Positions 11,287 through 21,699 of a stretch of 64,000 nt of DNA are shown piece after piece. A program made the position numbers and the translations under genes. The stretch's first letter is position 1; each line of letters opens with the position of its first letter. The notes beneath the pieces are model-generated. The model was not told where the DNA came from, did no database searches, and saw only the letters and a list, made by a program, of their open reading frames with translations. The stretch comes from Chimonanthus salicifolius (Eukaryota; Streptophyta; Magnoliopsida; Laurales; Calycanthaceae), in NCBI GenBank assembly GCA_013350335.1, contig CM023532.1:90647383-90711382 (forward strand). Direction: 5' to 3'.

Positions 11287-11655
11287 TGTAACGCCCCGCC
11301 CTTTCCACCTGCTTTAAAATCAGAGTCTGAATTTTTTTTTTTCTCATGAGCCATTTGTGATCCCATGTAGTTCAATCTACTCTGTTTCACTTTACCTATT
11401 CTCATGATATTTTCCATACGTACCGGCTCAATACGTTCTTTTATCTACTCTCTGTGTGAGGTAGCCCGGCAATGTGAGCCTATGCTCAACCCTTTTTCTG
11501 ATTCCATTTTAACTAGATTTCCAGCTTCACCCTTCTGGAATTCCATCGGTTAACTACAGAGTCAGGTGATCAGTCAAACTCGGCAGTCGCCCATAGCTTC
11601 CCATTCAAGTTTCACTAGACTCTGATCTTCGGAGCATAAAGGGCGGGGCATTACA
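11287..11655 (-). repeat. 5' LTR of element F (369 bp)
   Basis: Ends TGTAACGCCCCGCCCTTT and AAAGGGCGGGGCATTACA on the plus strand, which makes about 18 bp of terminal inverted repeat. No GGTTCGGCC hairpin, GATGAG hairpin or splice-donor exon is present. Most of its body is homologous to a stretch just after the 102-bp array inside element E (about 53486-53800), not to any long LTR. Confidence 0.85.
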
Positions 11656-11893
11656 ATAAGTATATCAAAACCATGCAAGTAAATGCAATACCATGCAATG
11701 TGTGTCATATGCCATGAGTCCCACCCATCATCCATATCACCATCGTACAATGTCCCTCTTGATGGAAAAACACATCAAGGTGTCATAAGCACATGTATCC
11801 ATCTTAATGGAAAAGCTTCATCAAGATAATCATAAACACATAGTAACCTTCTTGTTTGAATAGCCTCATCAAGGTATCATAAGCACATAGTAT

Positions 11894-12295
11894 CCCTCTT
11901 GATGGAAAAGCCTCATCAAGATATCATAAACACATAGTATCCCTCTTGATGGAAAAGCCTCATCAAGATATCATAAACACATAGTATCCCTCTTGATGGA
12001 AAAGCCTCATCAAGATATCATAAACACATAGTATCCCTCTTGATGGAAAAGCCTCATCAAGATATCATAAATACATAGTATCCCTCTTGATGGAAAAGCC
12101 TCATCAAGATATCATAAACACATAGTATCCCTCTTGATGGAAAGGCCTCATCAAGATATCATAAACACATAGTATCCCTCTTGATGGAAAAGCCTCATCA
12201 AGATATCATAAATACATAGTATCCCTCTTGATGGAAAAGCCTCATCAAGATATCATAAACACATAGTATCCCTCTTGATGGATAAAGCACATCAA
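11894..12295 (-). repeat. 47-bp minisatellite of hairpin units
   Basis: Unit starts fall at 11894, 11941, 11988, 12035, 12082, 12129, 12176, 12223 and 12270, exactly every 47 bp and nearly identical, with older diverged units back to about 11755. Each contains CTTGATG...CATCAAG, a hairpin equivalent to the GATGAG-loop hairpin that other LTRs hold in one to four copies. A recent local expansion within the solo LTR. Confidence 0.92.
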
Positions 12296-13876
12296 GGTAT
12301 CCCCATGTTTGTTTATCGGTCGCCCCGACGGAGCATGGACTCCGGTTCCATTTCATCCCTCCCATGCCATGCATGAGATGCAAATGCTAACAATGAGGTA
12401 GGAATCCTACCAAATACCAACTAGTGTTCTTTTGCGTTTCTGTCCATGAATTCGGTCACCGATCGCGCACCGTTTGCGAGATCCCGATACCTTATTACAC
12501 ATCAACAAATTAACCCATGTTTCAACCATGCCTAAGTCCATTACTCATACCTTAGTGGGGTTCGGCCATACACCATGGCCGAACCTCACTCACTTGATTT
12601 CGGGTCCCATTTTAATCCTTAGATCATTTTAGTTATATGAGTCTAAAAACGAGCAACCCTATGCTTCATTAATCAACACATAAGGTTATCATAGAAGTCC
12701 CTAAGTCCACAACCATCCTCCATGGGGTTCGGCCATATACCATGGCCGAACCCATGGTCTTCCATTTTGGCTATATTTACCTCTTTGCCATCCTTCTTTT
12801 CCATGGCTAAACCCTCACTTTATTTTTACGTCCTTAGGTCCATAACTGATCCATAGACATGGATCAATGATTGATTCATTTAATCATGCCATAAAATTTA
12901 TTAAACCCCTAACAATTACCTCCATTTTCTTAGCTTAATAGCTATTAATTTTACTACATGTATGGATCCAACTTAGCCCATAAAATGGCTCATAAAATGG
13001 GTCATGGGGTTCGGCCATACACCATGGCCGAACCCATGATATTATTTCCCCATTTTGCATGGATCTTGTACAACATTCTAAGACCCACTTAAATCCTTAA
13101 CATGCATCCATTAAAAAACCCTTAAAAAAAAATCCTTAACACACCTATGATTTTCATCCTTGAAATCTCACCTAAAATCATCAATACACCCCCATGGAGT
13201 TCGGCCATACACTATGGCCGAACCCATGGTCCATGGCTCATCCTCATTTACAACCTTTGAGGCCATAAAAATCATCAACATCCTCCATGACTTTCCTCAT
13301 TAAAAACTCCTTTAAAATTTACAAATATTTAACCATTCAAAACCCTAAAATCATTAACCATTACTCCATGGTTTCCATCCTTTAAACCCATGGAGGGAAA
13401 CTTAATATCATTCCATGGGGTTCGGCCATACACCATGGCCGAACCCTATGGTACATTATATCTTCCAAAAATCATATTTTCCATGACATATTATTTGATA
13501 GTTTTCATACAAGAAACCCTAGGGTTTGGCCATGCAAAGGCCAAACCATCTATCTTGATCATCCACCATATTTTGACATGCATGAGGTCCTCTCCATGAA
13601 TCCATAACGTTTAGGGTTCGGCCATGCAATGGCCGAACCATGATCCTTGACCCATCATGCCATGCATGCATATGTAACCCAAATATATACATAGTGTCCT
13701 TAGCATTTATCTTTCTTAATTTATCTTACCTTTTAGGGTTTGTCCATTTCTCATCCCCTTTCTTGGATGGATTTTAGACCTATGGCCCATAATATTTTAG
13801 CCACCAATTAATCCAATAAGGATGGACTCTATGGTCTCCTTTTAATCCTTAAAAAAATATAAAATCTTGTTTGAAG

Positions 13877-14230
13877 ATACTTACCAATCCCGCGGCTCTT
13901 CCTGTTTCCTCTTGCTCCTCTTGATCCTTAGCCTTTCTCCTTCCTTTTTTCTCCTTGATCTTCGACCAAGATATGATCTTGATCCAATGAAATCTCCAAG
14001 GGCTGGTTCGGCCAAGATGTAGTAGGTTTGAGAGAGGGAGAGGAGGGAAAAATACACTAAGGTTTTTGGTCTTGAGAGTGGTCGGCCAAGCTTGGGATCT
14101 TCTTGTTTTTCTTCTAAGCCTTTTCTTCTTCTTTCTCCTTGTGTTTTCTTTGTATTGGATGAGAGAGGGTTGGATAGGAGAGGGAGGGAGAGAGGGAGAG
14201 AGTGTGAGATGGAAAATGAGATGGAAACCC
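13877..14230 (-). promoter_or_regulatory. Predicted leader exon and splice donor of the solo LTR
   Basis: On the minus strand CT-rich runs (about 14230-14160 and 14050-14020) are followed by purine-rich sequence and the donor ATTG|GTAAGTATC (G at 13884). I find no ATG on the minus strand between about 14220 and 13884. This is the longest version of the leader in the window. An open frame crosses it but is low-complexity and has no gag or pol similarity. Confidence 0.5.
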
Positions 14231-15257
14231 TAGATTTTTCCATCTCCTTTTGGTTTGCTTGAGTTACACTCCTCCACCTCCCCTTTTGTCCAATCATGGT
14301 CCATGCATGCCCTTAATCTTAGGCTTCTTGTCTAGCATACCACTCTTGTACACGGTTTTGGGCTTGGTTGTTTGGTTGTTTGGGTGAGGTGGAACCACCA
14401 CCTCACAATGGGCCAATGCATGCCCTAGCATGCCCCCATTTTATGGATCTTTGTCTAGCATACCACCCTTCCATGGTCAACGGTTTTGCATGGTTTGGAT
14501 GAGGTGGCACCTCCACCTCTTTCTTGGCCAAGGCATGCTCTCCACCTAGGCTTTTGGTCTAGCCAAGGGGGAAGCATGCCCTCCATGTGGCACTCCAAAT
14601 CAGCCAACGATTTTTGTGGGTTTAACTTGGTGGTTTGGGTGGTTTTGATGAGATGAAACCACTCATTTGATTCACCCATTTCCTAGGTGACTCACCCCAT
14701 TTATCTAATTAATTTGATTTTTAACTTAGGTCATTTAATTACATAGTTTAATTCCATTTATTTCTCTTTAATTTCTCCATGAATCCACCCATGGTTGACC
14801 AAGTCAACCATGGTGGCCGGCCCCACTAATGTCTTGGCCCACACGCCACCTCACTTGATGAGGTGGAGTTGGGCCCCACTAAGCCATAACACTTGGATAA
14901 TTCCAATTTAACTTAGGTGATTTTTAATCACTTCAATCCATTCCATCTACTTGGATCACCATTGGGCCCATGGCCCAATTAAATTCACCTCCTACCCATT
15001 TACCCTAATGCTCAACCATCTTGACCCATTGGGTCCCAAATGAGTATTTGACCCAATTAAGCATCCTTGACCCAATTAACCATCATTGACCCAATTAATT
15101 GGAAATAATTCAATCCATGGTCCATTGGACCATACTTGGGCCATTGCCCAAATTTTGATCCATTTAACATCCATTCCATCAAAATTCTTAATTTCAACCA
15201 TTAAAATAAATAATAGCCAACATATGTATTGATTTAAAAATCCGGGCTATTACATAC

Positions 15258-15281
15258 CTTGATGATGAGAGTCTCGTCAAG
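15258..15281 (+). repeat. GATGAG-loop hairpin before the B 5' LTR end
   Basis: CTTGAT and GTCAAG close the loop GATGAGAGTCTC, with one T-G wobble. Its position matches the last hairpin of each array in C (20593, 33718), E (50658) and D (57911). Confidence 0.75.
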
Positions 15282-15802
15282 TGATGGCTATGTATATGTG
15301 TGATGGGTGGGATTCATTACATTTGCGTACATACATAGCATTGATTTATATGTTTTTGATGACCATATATTATGATATATGCATTTTTATATACTAACCA
15401 TGTGGTAGCCCTGATCGGAAAACCTACTGGGCCTATTGATCTAACGCCCTATTTCTATCCTTAGTGGATGACGCAGGAAAGGGGAAGGCAAAGGCTGAGG
15501 ATCATGAGGAAAGATAAGCATAGATGCTTGGATGTTGGAATGGATTTCTATTTACTGTCGTTTGGATACATTTTTTTATGGACATGTAATAGTTTAGTAA
15601 CTTTGCTATGGTTTGCGAGTAGTTTGATGATGGATATTTGGTTTAAGTAGTTTATAATGGATGACTTGTACTTGCTATCTACTCAGTATAATTCCGCAAT
15701 CAGTTAGTTCCGCAACTAGTTTAGTATTATTCCGCATGACTTATTTAGTTCTGTGTGTGTATTGTTTATCATGGTTTTGTCCATGCACACATGGTTGGCT
15801 AG

Positions 15803-15848
15803 TTAAGGGTCGGACTTTGGAAGTCCGGACTTAGCTCGCGTCGTGACG
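15803..15848 (+). promoter_or_regulatory. Terminal LTR hairpin and CTCGCGTCGTGACG motif (B)
   Basis: TAAGGGTCGGACTT and AAGTCCGGACTTA pair around TGG, followed at once by the invariant motif CTCGCGTCGTGACG (15835-15848), about 90 nt before the primer site. Homologous hairpins in C, D, E and the minus LTRs have different stem bases that still pair. Confidence 0.7.
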
Positions 15849-15935
15849 CTCCCCGCTCTCTTCCACTTGTTTACTTATTAAAAAAGAAATAGACTCTGAT
15901 TTTTGGAAGGTTGGAAAAGGGCGGGACGTTACAGT

Positions 15936-15947
15936 TGGTATCAGAGC
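15936..15947 (+). promoter_or_regulatory. Primer-binding site of element B
   Basis: TGGTATCAGAGC, complementary to the initiator tRNA-Met 3' end, 2 nt after the LTR end TTACA at 15933. Confidence 0.93.
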
Positions 15948-16364
15948 GAAACGGGAAGTTGAATCATCGAAGTAAGATTAAGACGGTTGCATGTCTCACT
16001 GACAGATAAGAATCCCATCTAACCGACTCTTCAGAGTCCGCTGACTGGGGGCTAGATTAATTTACTTTGATAGACTCAGACTGGACAATCAATCTGAGAA
16101 CAACAATGAAAGATAGCAAGATAAAGTACAATCATCATAAGTGGATATATCAAACATAGCAAAGTAGGATACACTTTCCCGATATTCCCACATTGAGAAA
16201 CAAACAACAGGAATGTAGAGATTTTCCCCAGAAACAAAGCAAAACAATAAGTGATGATTTGGCAATTTTCCCAACCAAGATACATTGTATTATACATAAG
16301 AAATTCCCCAAAACCAAGATTGGTTTTATTAGAACTGTTATTGATCATTCTTGTGTTCTATTGT

Positions 16365-16376
16365 TATGATACAGAT
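16365..16376 (+). promoter_or_regulatory. Predicted 3' splice site before ORF1 (B)
   Basis: TTATGATACAG ends at 16374, 2 nt before the ORF1 ATG. The same place reads GATACAG in E, GGCACAG in F and GATAAAG in C. If joined to the LTR donor, ORF1 would have the first AUG of the mRNA. Confidence 0.45.
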
Positions 16377-16838
16377 ATGTCAAGTAACGTTGAGTATACA
16401 GAGTTGTGGGATAGAGGAACCCCTAGCAATCCCATAGATTTGGTGTCTTCTTCCAACAACTCCAACATGGAAGTTAACGTAGACAATCAAGAGGGATTTC
16501 CCGAGGAGGTTGAAGTGGATCTAGCACCTTTTCTAGAAGAGCTTATGGAAGATTTTCCAATGATAAGAGAGTCGGTAAGGGAGATAGAACCCGATTATAT
16601 GTGCGAGTTGTGCAACCAGGATCGGCACAACTGTACATACTACCCCCACCCTCTTGAAGTTGTTTACCCGGCTTGTGGACTTAATGGGCACGGGAAAGAA
16701 AGGACTAACTGTCCTTACATTGGAGGACCGGGGATAATACCCTGCTTAACATGTGGAGTATTGGGACACATGTCGATGACGTGCCCTGATAGTTTCTTTA
16801 TGTTTGAGGATGATGTAGGGTCTTCTACGGAAGACTAG
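16377..16838 (+). CDS. ORF1 of element B: small acidic protein with three zinc knuckles, upstream of gag
   Basis: 153 residues, intact. The ATG at 16377 is chosen over an in-frame ATG at 16251 because all four copies align from MSSNVEYTELWD. The N-terminal ~75 residues are acidic, with no recognised domain. From about residue 76 it has CELCNQDRHNCTYY, a CX2CX4HX4C knuckle whose last Cys is Tyr here. A second knuckle follows (CGLNGHGKERTNC region, CX2CX4HX6C, with the first Cys replaced by Tyr), and an intact third, CLTCGVLGHMSMTC. CCHC knuckles bind RNA or DNA in retroelement gag proteins; here they sit in a separate ORF. The gag ORF starts 229 nt downstream. Ogre/Tat elements are known to carry an extra ORF before gag, but I see no similarity claim to make. 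Function unknown; nucleic-acid binding is inferred. Confidence 0.7.
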   Translation: MSSNVEYTELWDRGTPSNPIDLVSSSNNSNMEVNVDNQEGFPEEVEVDLAPFLEELMEDFPMIRESVREIEPDYMCELCNQDRHNCTYYPHPLEVVYPACGLNGHGKERTNCPYIGGPGIIPCLTCGVLGHMSMTCPDSFFMFEDDVGSSTED

Positions 16839-17067
16839 GCTAAGAAGTAGTGAGAAAAGTTAGGAAAAAAGGGGGGTATTTTGTAAGGGTTGTGGGTGCA
16901 TTTTGTTATTGAAGGGTTTGTTTTAACCCTACCAACCCTTGCACTATGATGAAATTTGGATTATATATATATAAAGTATGCAAATTTATGAGTTATGAGG
17001 ACTTTTGGCATTGAGTTGTATGTTACGAAGAAACTAAGTCCATAATGTTTCCATGACTTAGGGAAAA

Positions 17068-17624
17068 ATGGCTCCAACGAGAAAGAGCCTACAAAATCAG
17101 AAAGGGAAGGAAAAAATGTTACAAATTGGCTTAGGCAAAACGGCTCCAAAAAAGAAGACTCGACAAGACGATAAAGGGAAGGAGAAAGTTGTACATGAGA
17201 AGGAGCAATCAGTACAAGAGAAGGAGCAATCAGTACATGATAAGGAGAAATCAGTTCATGAGAAAGAAAAATCGCACAATGAGGAACACAATCGGTACTC
17301 TCGGCGAGAAGAGGAGGATCGTGAACATTCATCTCGAAGAGAGAAAGAAGGGAACAACAACAGTAGTGTGAGTATACCAGTAGTGCCTCCTGAACTACAG
17401 AGCTTGGTTCAAGCGGTAGTTACTTTTGTCCTCCAGCAGCATCTGAATGGAGGTAGAAGCACAAGTGACGCCAATGACCGGAACATGGTCAGGGATTTTC
17501 AGCAACAGCGCCCTCCTTACTTTAAGGGGAGAGAAAGGCCTGTTGGAGCAGAGAACTGGTTAAAGAAGATCTCCCAAATATTGACTCTACTGAATATCAA
17601 GAGTCATGCCCATAAGATCTTACT
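17068..17624 (+). pseudogene. gag of element B, N-terminal part, interrupted by element C
   Basis: Starts at MAPTRK and reads about 186 codons. A lysine/glutamate-rich tract with repeated 'HEKEQSV' units (residues about 45-75) is followed by 'PPELQSLVQAVVTFVLQQ' and the start of the capsid-like domain (YFKGRE...AENWLKKISQI). It is cut after HKILL by element C; the sequence resumes at 34385. The track frame past 17625 is LTR sequence. The ATG follows CTTAG by 6 nt, a possible alternative 3' splice site that would make gag the first ORF. Confidence 0.8.
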
Positions 17625-18395
17625 TGTAACACCCCAATTTCTCAATGATATGAATATTTACGAAAATGCCATTGGATTGGCAAATTTATTAGATGTGATT
17701 GTAAATGAGAAAATGGTGGGGCCCATTGTTCAAATTAAGATCCTAGGAACATATAATAAGGATCAAATTTAAGTAAATGGGTAATGTACATCAAAATTGG
17801 GTCAAAATGGTTGATTAGGTCAAAGGACCCAATTGGGACCCAATGGGTCATGGTGGACTTGTTTGACCATTGCGTAAGCTCAATTTTATTATGTTAAGCT
17901 AAATTGATTGGAAATGAGGTGAATGATAAATGGGTAGGCTTCATATAAGTGTGTAAACCACATGCAAAGGGCTAAACCACCCATAAATGGGTTTTGGCGT
18001 CAAATTGGATCCATGAGCTAAAGGGGGACCCAATGGGTCGAGTTGACCATGGTTGACCGTGTGGACCCTCAAGTGAGGTCAAATATGAGTTAAATCAGGT
18101 TGAGTTGGGATTGAAGTGAATTGGAATTAAATTAAGTAATAGAGTTGACTCAATGCATTAAATGAATGGCATTAAGTGAGGTGAGTTGGGCTAATGAGTT
18201 GGGAAGTTAAGATTGGAACCCAAAGAGACCATTAATTCCATTGACTCAAGTGGGAAGGTGAGTAGTTGTCTTGATCTCAAAGACTCAAAGACAAGTAATG
18301 GCACACGTTGGAAGTGAAGTGGTGCCATGGCCGAGGGTCACCATGGTTGGGTGCGGCCTTAATGAGGAAAAATGGAGGGGTCTTTCCATCTCAAG

Positions 18396-18483
18396 GGATG
18401 CATTGGTTGGTGCCAAGGGATGAATTGCTTGGTGCCAAGGGATGCATTGGTTGGTGCCAAGGGATGTCTTGGTTTGTGCCAAG
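18396..18483 (+). repeat. 22-bp tandem repeat in the C 5' LTR
   Basis: Four units of 22 bp, each ending in TTGGTGCCAAG (or TTTGTGCCAAG), which contains the small palindrome TTGGTGCCAA. The C 3' LTR has two units at the same place (about 27850-27893). Confidence 0.85.
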
Positions 18484-18601
18484 TGACTCCTTGGTTTGAT
18501 AAAAGAGTAATGAGGGTAAATGAATGGTTTTTGGGCTGTTATACAAAGGAGATAAACCACCATACTTGGCCGATTTTCATCCTAAAGAAACCATAGACTT
18601 C

Positions 18602-18759
18602 ATCTTTCTTCTCACTCTCTCAAAACCCATCTCTTTGGCCGAACCAGCCCTTGGTGTTCTCACCATTGTTCAAGCTCATAATCGGCTAGAGACTAAGGAA
18701 GCAAGAAGGAGGGAAGCAAAGATCAAAGGCAAGAGGAAAGGCTTAGAGAATTGGTAAGT
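18602..18759 (+). promoter_or_regulatory. Predicted promoter patch, leader exon and splice donor (C 5' LTR)
   Basis: CT-rich patch 18602-18621, then about 130 nt without ATG, purine-rich (GCAAGAAGGAGGGAAGC), ending AGAATTG|GTAAGTG with the donor G at 18754. Homologous to the leader of B at 6677-6830. Confidence 0.55.
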
Positions 18760-18886
18760 GTTTTCATGGAATTTTGTTTAATAAAATGGGTTAAATGGAA
18801 CATGATTTGGCCATGGGATGGCCGAATCTACCAAAGGTTTAGAATATGAATGATGATGTTTAAAAAGATGGAAAACATGGACCATA

Positions 18887-20095
18887 GGGTTCGGCCACTT
18901 TGGTTGGCCGAACCCCATAAAATAATTTGGTTAGGTTGATGGTTTTGAAGGCTAAAAACCATGCAAAACCATGGAGATTGGTACATGTTTTGATGAGGCA
19001 AAATAGTTGTTAAAATGGTTTAAATCATGGATTTGAATGTCATGATTTGGCCATGGAATGGCCGAATGCATCGAGGGTTTAAACTTTGGGTAAAGGTGGT
19101 TTAAATGATAAAAGTGAATCATTGGGTTCGGCCACTTTGGATGGCAGAACCCCATAAAGTTATTTGGGTATTTGGATGGTTTTTGAAGGGTAAAAACCAT
19201 GATATACTTTGGTGATTTTTACATTTTTTTTATGGACATAAGATGTAAGTTAAAAAGGTCCAAATCATGGGCATAGGGTTCAGCCACCTTGGATGGCCGA
19301 ACCCCATGAAACTATTTGATAATTTGGTATGGTTTCTGGAGAGATAAAAACCATACCAATGGTGGAGAGTTTTTAAGTGTTTTATTTGGAATGAAAAATT
19401 AATGTGTAGGGTCAGCTATGGAATGGCTGAACTCTATTGTTTCATGGCTAAGATACAATGAATGAGCTATGTATAATTGTTGGGAGAATTACATCAAGAG
19501 AACCATTGGGTTCGGCCATGTGTATGGCCGAACCCCATGGGTCATTTTAGGGGTGTTTAGAATTAAGAACATGTGGAAATTATAATGGGTCTTGTGTCAG
19601 ATTGATAAGGCATGGATGGATCCATGTTTATGGATCAGTTAGGGTTATGAACACACATATATGAAAGGTGATCAACCATGGGAAGAATGAGTGGCAAGGA
19701 TGTAATTATGGCCGAAAATGAAGAATCCCATGGGGGATGATTGTGGACTTAGGGTTTAAATAAAAGACCAAATCTAAGGTGGTGAGGTTCGGCCATGTTG
19801 TATGGCCGAACCCCACTAAGGTGGATTTATTATGAACCTTGGCTATTAAGAAAAATTAAACAAGGCTTAGCTTAGTGGCATTATGGTAAATATGTAGGAA
19901 AAGAGCACAGGACTTAAAAGAGGGGCTCAAACCAAAATTTTGAGGTTCGGCCATGTTGTATGGCCGAACCCCACCAAGTTATGGTTAGTAGATTAAGGTT
20001 TGTAAATAAAGTTATTTGGATGGTGTTGATCCAAAACAAATGAAGGACAAATTGAAAGTGGGTAAGGTTCGGCCATGGGGCATGGCCGAACCCCA
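18887..20095 (+). repeat. GGTTCGGCC hairpin array (C 5' LTR)
   Basis: Hairpins near 18887, 19126, 19274, 19423, 19508, 19786, 19942 and 20064. The one at 19423 has TCAGCTAT pairing with ATGGCTGA instead of TCGGCCAT/ATGGCCGA, so both arms changed together and pairing is kept. No gene in this stretch. Confidence 0.85.
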
Positions 20096-20459
20096 CAGGG
20101 TGGTTTTTGGGATTTAAACCTAATAAGAAATCAAGAAGATTAAGTATTAACTTTCTGTTGTATAAACAAGGAAACGGATGTTGAACGGCGTTCGAGTCAT
20201 GATCGGGTGAAGCTCAAAAAGAACGGATACTTAAGCGAAGTTTCAGTAGGTTTCCTACCTACTTGTAACCACATTTATACTTGGTTTTATGATGGTTTTT
20301 ATGAGACATTGTTATACTATTATTTATCATATAGGATTTGAATGATGAGATTTATTTACATGTTGCATATATTCATGGACATCTTATGCATGGACATGGG
20401 ATGATGATTATTGAAACCGGAGCCCACACTCCGTCGGTATGCACGTGAAGCAACTGTGG

Positions 20460-20616
20460 GGCCTCGTTAGGCGATGAGGGTCCCGCCAGGAGGAATTTCA
20501 TGATTATGAGAGTCACGTCGGCCTCCTTAGGCGATGAGGGTCCCGCCAGGAGGACTATCATCAAGAAGAAATGAAAGAGTACTGTGGCTTATCTTGACGA
20601 TGAGAGTCTCATCAAG
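20460..20616 (+). repeat. GATGAG-loop hairpins, 60-bp tandem (C 5' LTR)
   Basis: Two 60-bp units with CCTCCTTAGGC...GCCAGGAGG stems (the first with CCTCGT) around GATGAGGGTCCC, then CTTGAC...CATCAAG around GATGAGAGTCT. The C 3' LTR has three of the 60-bp units (33526-33678), so unit number has changed since insertion. Confidence 0.8.
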
Positions 20617-21126
20617 TGATGGCTATGTATATGTGTGATGGGTGGGACTCATTACATTTGCACTTACATAGATAGCATTGATTTCAGATGTTTTGGATGA
20701 TCATATACTATATAGATGCATGTTGTATATACTAACCATGTGGCAGCCCTGATCTGAAAACCTACTGGACGCGTTGATCTAACGCCCTATTTCTATCCTT
20801 AGAGGATAATGCAGGAAAAGGGAAAGGGAAAGAGAAGGTCAAGGACTACGAGGGGAGCCAAGCTTAAGCGCTTGAGTGTTGGAATGGATTTATATTTTAC
20901 TGTCATTTGAATTACATTTTATGGACATGTAATAACTAGTAACTTTGCTATGGTTTGTTTATGGTTTGATATTGGATGCTTGGTTTAAGTAGTTTTAATG
21001 AGAGACTTGTACTTGCTATCTAATCAGTTTAATTCCACAATTGGTCTAGTTTTATTCAGCATGACTTGATTAGTTCCATGTGTGAATTGTTATTCATGGT
21101 TTAGTCCATGCACACATGGGTGGCCA

Positions 21127-21173
21127 GTTAAGGGTCGGACTTGGGTAGTCCGGACTTAGCTCGCATCGTGACG
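21127..21173 (+). promoter_or_regulatory. Terminal LTR hairpin and CTCGC(G/A)TCGTGACG motif (C)
   Basis: CGGACT and AGTCCG pair around TGGGT, extended by TAAG...CTTA, followed by CTCGCATCGTGACG. Same position relative to the LTR end as in B, D and E. Confidence 0.7.
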
Positions 21174-21261
21174 TCGTCCGCCCTCTTCCAGTGTTATTAT
21201 ATTATTATTTGTTTTAAAAAAAATTAAACTCTGAATCTCGTAAAGGGCGGGGCGTTACAGT

Positions 21262-21273
21262 TGGTATCAGAGC
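21262..21273 (+). promoter_or_regulatory. Primer-binding site of element C
   Basis: TGGTATCAGAGC, 2 nt after the 5' LTR end; complementary to initiator tRNA-Met. Confidence 0.93.
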
Positions 21274-21699
21274 AAAACGGGAAGTTGAATCATCGAAGTA
21301 AGATTAAGACGGTTTCATGTCTCAGTGATAGATAAGAATCCAACTGACCGACTCTTCGGAGTCCGCTGACTGGGGGCGGGATTAATTTACTTCGATTGAC
21401 TCAGACTGAACAATCAATCTGAGAACGACAATGAAAGATAGCAAAGTAAAGTACAGTCATCAAAACTGGACATATCAAACATAGCAAAGTAGGTTGCACT
21501 CCCCTGATATCCCCACATTGAGAAACAAACAACAAGAATTTAGAGATTTCCCCAGAAACAAAAGAAAACAAACTGTGAAGATTTGCCAATTTCCCCGAAC
21601 ACAATGCATGATATGATACATAAGAAATTCCCTAAAACCAAGATTGGTTTTATTAGAACTACTGTTGATTATTTATGAGTTCTATGTTATGATAAAGCT

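Larger units (their letters stand above)
9026..11655 (-). mobile_element. Element F: small non-autonomous LTR element with a mini-gag ORF
   Basis: A 2630-bp insertion flanked by ATAAG on both sides (9021-9025, 11656-11660), with TGTAA...TTACA ends. Read on the minus strand it has a 369-bp 5' LTR (11655-11287), a primer site (11284-11273), a leader homologous to B, C and E, one ORF of about 283 codons, a 102-bp tandem array, and a partial 3' LTR (about 9362-9026). RT, RNase H and integrase are all absent, so it needed help in trans. Its LTR is about a tenth of the length of the other LTRs. Confidence 0.88.
8442..15254 (-). mobile_element. Minus-strand solo LTR in the B 5' LTR, carrying element F
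   Basis: The plus strand begins TATAACGCCC at 8442 (a mutated TGTAACGCCC) and ends GGGCTATTACA at 15254. TACCT lies directly outside both ends (8437-8441 and 15255-15259). Without element F and its duplicated ATAAG the LTR is about 4.18 kb. There is no primer site, coding region or second LTR, so it is a solo LTR left by LTR-LTR recombination. It has GGTTCGGCC hairpins near 12557, 12723, 13004, 13197, 13418 and 13614 and an expanded 47-bp minisatellite at 11894-12295. Confidence 0.9.
5631..15933 (+). repeat. 5' LTR of element B (about 3.5 kb once the insertion is removed)
   Basis: Starts TGTAACACCCCGATTTTTCA, ends GGGACGTTACA directly before the primer site. It is interrupted at 8441/15255 by a minus solo LTR flanked by TACCT on both sides. 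Its order is: a region with many copies of 'GACCCAATGGG'-type words, a pyrimidine patch (6677-6697), an ATG-free leader and GTAAGT donor (6830), GGTTCGGCC hairpins (6960-7981), TAGGTTTCCTACC (about 8138), GATGAG hairpins (8359-8391 and 15258-15281), and the terminal hairpin (15803-15835). The B 3' LTR at 42021 matches it closely. Confidence 0.9.
17625..21259 (+). repeat. 5' LTR of element C (3635 bp)
   Basis: Starts TGTAACACCCCAATTTCTCA and ends GGGCGGGGCGTTACA. Order: GACCCAATGGG-rich region, a 22-bp tandem array (18396-18483), CT patch (18602-18621), ATG-free leader with GTAAGT at 18754, GGTTCGGCC hairpins (18887-20095), TAGGTTTCCTACC (about 20246), GATGAG hairpins (20460-20616), terminal hairpin (21127-21160). 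The C 3' LTR matches throughout except for tandem-unit numbers. Confidence 0.92.

Noticed and set aside
11894..12295. CRISPR-like array
   Set aside because: Repeats are contiguous 47-bp copies with no unique spacers, in a plant transposon LTR.
13881..14297. 138-residue minus-strand ORF
   Set aside because: It runs over the CT- and GA-rich leader of a solo LTR, is low-complexity, and has no counterpart in the other LTRs.
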